Below are positions 31,189 to 33,558 of a DNA stretch of 33,558 nt, piece by piece. The notes beneath the pieces are model-generated. The model ran no database searches, was not told where the DNA came from, and saw nothing but the letters and a program-made list of their open reading frames with translations. Origin of the DNA: an uncultured Brevundimonas sp. (GTDB lineage Bacteria > Pseudomonadota > Alphaproteobacteria > Caulobacterales > Caulobacteraceae); NCBI GenBank assembly GCA_946481425.1, contig CAMLNT010000002.1:1-33558 (forward strand), written 5' to 3'. Position 1 is the first letter of the stretch. Every line of letters starts with the position of its first letter. A program made the translations under genes and the position numbers.

Positions 31189-33246
31189 TCAGCGCGAGCC
31201 GGCCAGTTCGTCGGCGAGCTGGTCCATGTCGTAGACTTCGCGCAGGGCCAGGGTGATCATCTCGGCCGAGACGGTGACGGCCCGGTTCCTGGCGCCGTCA
31301 TAGCCATAGGCGCCGCCGAGCGATTCCAGATTGCCGTCGAACACCGCGCCGATGACCTCGCCCTCTGCGTTCAGCAGCGGCGAGCCGGAGTTGCCGCCGA
31401 CGATGTCGTTGGTCGAGGCGACCGTATAGACGGCGTCCTCGGGCAGGCGGTCGCGTGCGCTTTCCAGCACCGGGGCGAGGTTGAACGGAACGGCGCCGGT
31501 GGCGCGCTCCCACAGACCGGCGACGGTGGTCACCGCGGGCACGTCGCGCGTGCCGTTGTTCCAGCCGGCGACGCGGCCGTAGGACAGGCGCAGGCTGAAG
31601 GTCGCGTCCGGATAGGTCTCGTCGCCCGAGACGGCGAAGCGAGCCGCGGCGACCCGCTCGCCGGCGCGGTCGATCGGCGCCTCGACGCGGGCGCGCCAGT
31701 CGCCGCGAACGGCGCGGGCGGCGGCGTCGGTGCGCAGCACGAACTGGATCAGCGGATCGTCCGAAGCCTCCACCGCTGCGCGGCCTCCGGTGAACAGGGC
31801 CGTGCGCGCCGCCGGATCGGCCAGCGTTGTGCCCTCGATCAGGCGGGCGCCGAGCGCCTCGGGACTCTCGCGGCCGAGCATGGACTGGACGTCCGGGTCG
31901 TCCGTGCCGAGGTTCTCGCGGGTCTTGTTGAGCCAGAACTGGAGGTACAGGCTCTCCAGCGGCTCATCGATGTTGCGGGTCTGGGCGAGCGTGCGGCCGA
32001 GCGCCTCGAGCTGGGCGTCGGAATAGCCCGGCATCCGCTCGCCGGCCGGCCGTTCGCGCTCATAGGCCGACCGCACGATGGCGCGGGCGTAGGAGAAGAG
32101 GGCCGAGCCCTGACCCGCGCCGCTCTCCAGCCAGGTGTAGCGCGGATAGAGCAGGACGTAGTCGTCGTGGGCCGTCTCGATCTCGCTCCAGGGATCGCCG
32201 CCCGAGACATCGGTCGAGGCGCGCAGCGCCGTCTCGGCCTCGACCAGGCCCGCGTAGAAGTCGCGGTCGGCGAGCGCCTGATGCATGCCGGTGTAGCGCT
32301 TGAGATTGTTCTCGATCCCTCGCAGCGCATCGCGGGTCATGCGAGCGTTCTCGGGCGATTCCTCGGCGAAGCGGATGACGCGGCCGCGCAGCTCGGCAAG
32401 GCGGCGGAGCTCGGCCGGGATCATCCAGTCGCGTTCGATCCGGAGCTGGTCGACGGTCTTGAGCCGAGACGTCGAGCCGGGGTTGCCGGCCACGAAGACC
32501 GGCTGGCCTTCAACGATGCGCTCCGGGTTCCAGGTCAGGTGGTTCGGCGTGACGGCCGGCTGGCCGTTCTCGTAGACGCGCAGGAAGGCGGCATCGAGCG
32601 CGTAGCGCGGAAAGTTGAAGTTGTCCGGATCGCCGCCAAAGACGACGGCCTGGTGCTCGGGCGCATAGACGAGGCGGACGTCGGAATAGCGCTGATAGCG
32701 GTACAGCTTGTACTGGCCGCCGCGATAGAAGCTGATGACCTGGCAGCGCAGGGCCTGGTCGCCGCCACAGCCGGCGCGCTCGATCTCGGCGATGACGCGC
32801 GATCGGGCGGCGGCGAACTCCGCGCCCGACAGGCCCTCGCCCGCGCCCTGGACCTGGGCGGTGACGTCGGTGATCTCCAGCAGGACCTCGGCCACCTGTC
32901 CGGGGCACGCCAGTTCTTCCTCGCGGGTGCGGGCGAAGACGCCCTGGGCCAGCAGGTCCTGACCGGGCTCGGCGTGGGCCTGGACACAGCTGCGGATGCA
33001 GTGCTGGTTGGTCAGGACCAGACCCTGTTCGGAGACGAGGGAGGCCGAGCAGCCGGCCAGGCGCACGGCGCCGAGCCGGACCCGGTCGAGCCAGGCCTGG
33101 TCGAGATCCGTTCCCAGCGCGGCGTTGATGCGCGGCAGCGGCGCCTGGTCGAAGGTCCACATGCCTTCATCGGCCGAGGCCGCCGTGGCCGGCAGCAGGA
33201 GCGACAGGGCGGACGCCGAGGCGGCGGCGAGGATGGACAGACGCAT
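31189..33246 (-). CDS. S46 family dipeptidyl-peptidase (DPP7-like)
   Basis: A 685-residue secreted serine exopeptidase of the S46 family, which releases N-terminal dipeptides in the periplasm. A Sec signal (1-25, cut after ASA) precedes GMWTFDQAPL, the usual mature start. The catalytic His82 is in LTNQHC and the nucleophile Ser620 in GGNSGSP. The residue 18 after the serine, which sets specificity in the family (Gly in DPP7, Arg in DPP11), is Gly638 in FDGN. A DPP7-like preference for hydrophobic second residues is therefore inferred. GGGAGG precedes the ATG at 33246. Second gene of a tandem pair. Confidence 0.93.
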   Translation of the reverse strand: MRLSILAAASASALSLLLPATAASADEGMWTFDQAPLPRINAALGTDLDQAWLDRVRLGAVRLAGCSASLVSEQGLVLTNQHCIRSCVQAHAEPGQDLLAQGVFARTREEELACPGQVAEVLLEITDVTAQVQGAGEGLSGAEFAAARSRVIAEIERAGCGGDQALRCQVISFYRGGQYKLYRYQRYSDVRLVYAPEHQAVVFGGDPDNFNFPRYALDAAFLRVYENGQPAVTPNHLTWNPERIVEGQPVFVAGNPGSTSRLKTVDQLRIERDWMIPAELRRLAELRGRVIRFAEESPENARMTRDALRGIENNLKRYTGMHQALADRDFYAGLVEAETALRASTDVSGGDPWSEIETAHDDYVLLYPRYTWLESGAGQGSALFSYARAIVRSAYERERPAGERMPGYSDAQLEALGRTLAQTRNIDEPLESLYLQFWLNKTRENLGTDDPDVQSMLGRESPEALGARLIEGTTLADPAARTALFTGGRAAVEASDDPLIQFVLRTDAAARAVRGDWRARVEAPIDRAGERVAAARFAVSGDETYPDATFSLRLSYGRVAGWNNGTRDVPAVTTVAGLWERATGAVPFNLAPVLESARDRLPEDAVYTVASTNDIVGGNSGSPLLNAEGEVIGAVFDGNLESLGGAYGYDGARNRAVTVSAEMITLALREVYDMDQLADELAGSR

Positions 33247-33271
33247 GGGAGACCTCCCGGAACCAGAAAAG

Positions 33272-33304
33272 AAAAAGGGCGGCGATCCGTTCGGACCGCC
33301 GCCC
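33272..33304 (-). terminator. Rho-independent terminator between the two S46 genes
   Basis: On the minus strand, GGGCGGCGGTCCG pairs with CGGATCGCCGCCC (one G-U) around a two-base centre, followed by TTTTTCTTTTC. It lies in the gap between the stop of the upstream S46 gene (33321) and the start of the downstream one (33246), so the two paralogs are probably transcribed separately or by partial readthrough. Confidence 0.85.
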
Positions 33305-33320
33305 CTTATAGAAGCCCGCC

Positions 33321-33558
33321 TTAGCGGACGCCCAGCTCCTCGAGCAGGGCGGTTCGGCCGTAGACGCTGCGGAGCGCCTCGGTGATGGCGGCGGTCGAGA
33401 CCACCACCGTGCGGTTCAGTTCGGCGTCGTAGCCGAAGTTGCCGCCCAGCGAGTGGATGTTGCCGTCGAAGGCCGCGCCGATGACTTCGCCATTGGCGTT
33501 GATCACGGGCGAGCCCGAGTTGCCGCCGATGATGTCGTTGGTGGTGGTGAAGTCATAG
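33321..33558 (-). CDS. S46 family dipeptidyl-peptidase paralog (N-terminal part beyond window)
   Basis: Only the last 78 residues are present; the frame is open to the right edge. They read TTNDIIGGNSGSPVINANG, then EVIGAAFDGNIHSLGGNFGYD and an ordinary C-terminal helix ending ALLEELGVR. The catalytic Ser is in GGNSGSP, and the position 18 residues later is again Gly (FDGN). It closely parallels the neighbouring gene (NDIVGGNSGSPLLNAEGE), so this is a tandem duplication. The stop is TAA at 33321-33323. The rest of the gene cannot be judged. Confidence 0.9.
   Translation of the reverse strand, partial: YDFTTTNDIIGGNSGSPVINANGEVIGAAFDGNIHSLGGNFGYDAELNRTVVVSTAAITEALRSVYGRTALLEELGVR

Noticed and set aside
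1..33558. Mobile elements, CRISPR arrays, tRNA and rRNA genes
   Set aside because: I looked for spaced direct repeats, transposase and integrase motifs, and tRNA-like TTCGA-type arms with CCA ends, and found none convincing on either strand; this was done by eye, so tRNAscan-SE and an IS search would settle it.

Overview
The window reads as a chromosomal segment of a high-GC alphaproteobacterium of the Caulobacterales, most likely Brevundimonas or a close relative. This placement is by gene content: a Caulobacter-type CtpA-like phosphatase beside msbA-waaA-lpxK, the methyltransferase/comF/glutaredoxin/nitrilase/DUF1178 block, a DUF4170 gene and tandem S46 peptidases. It does not rest on any rRNA marker. 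Coding density is very high, many genes overlap by 1 or 4 bases, and GTG and TTG starts are common. I see no insertion sequence, phage gene, CRISPR array, tRNA or rRNA. No gap between genes exceeds 300 bases; the two largest (6287-6561 and 14652-14919) are described as features.

Layout. 1-3040: the 3' two thirds of rho, then dapB, a small membrane protein and dut on the minus strand, and a divergent lipoprotein with a toxin-like C-terminal domain. 3068-6286: a methyltransferase whose start codon overlaps that of the divergent comF, followed by a monothiol-size glutaredoxin, a Nit-type amidase and DUF1178. 6562-10631: a Tat-exported gamma-glutamyltransferase, MmcQ/YjbR protein, alpha/beta hydrolase, small HTH protein and TPR lipoprotein. 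10694-14651: ubiD followed by four tandem, translationally coupled genes for paralogous integral membrane proteins of unknown function. 14920-17156: a secreted M14 carboxypeptidase and a MAPEG protein. 17213-20677: a lipoprotein, a weak small gene, then a coupled set pmbA/tldE, CysQ-like phosphatase, DUF4170 and a single-span membrane peptide.

20679-26109 is an envelope module: a CtpA-like phosphatase (minus) is divergent from the coupled run msbA-like flippase, DUF374 acyltransferase, waaA and lpxK, so lipid A phosphorylation, Kdo addition and export are encoded together. 26106-28008 (minus) holds a membrane protein, DUF1697 and mutM in one run. 28159-31106 carries an M61-like metalloprotease and ahcY. 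A perfect 24-bp palindrome and a good sigma-70-type promoter precede ahcY, suggesting control by a dedicated regulator of the SAM cycle. 31189-33558 (minus) holds two S46 dipeptidyl-peptidases in tandem, the second cut by the window edge; strong hairpin terminators follow ahcY and separate the two peptidases.

The best candidates for something undescribed are the four-paralog membrane gene array after ubiD and the lipoprotein with the nuclease-toxin-like domain. The ahcY palindrome is the clearest regulatory signal. No complete, obviously new defence or mobile system was found.
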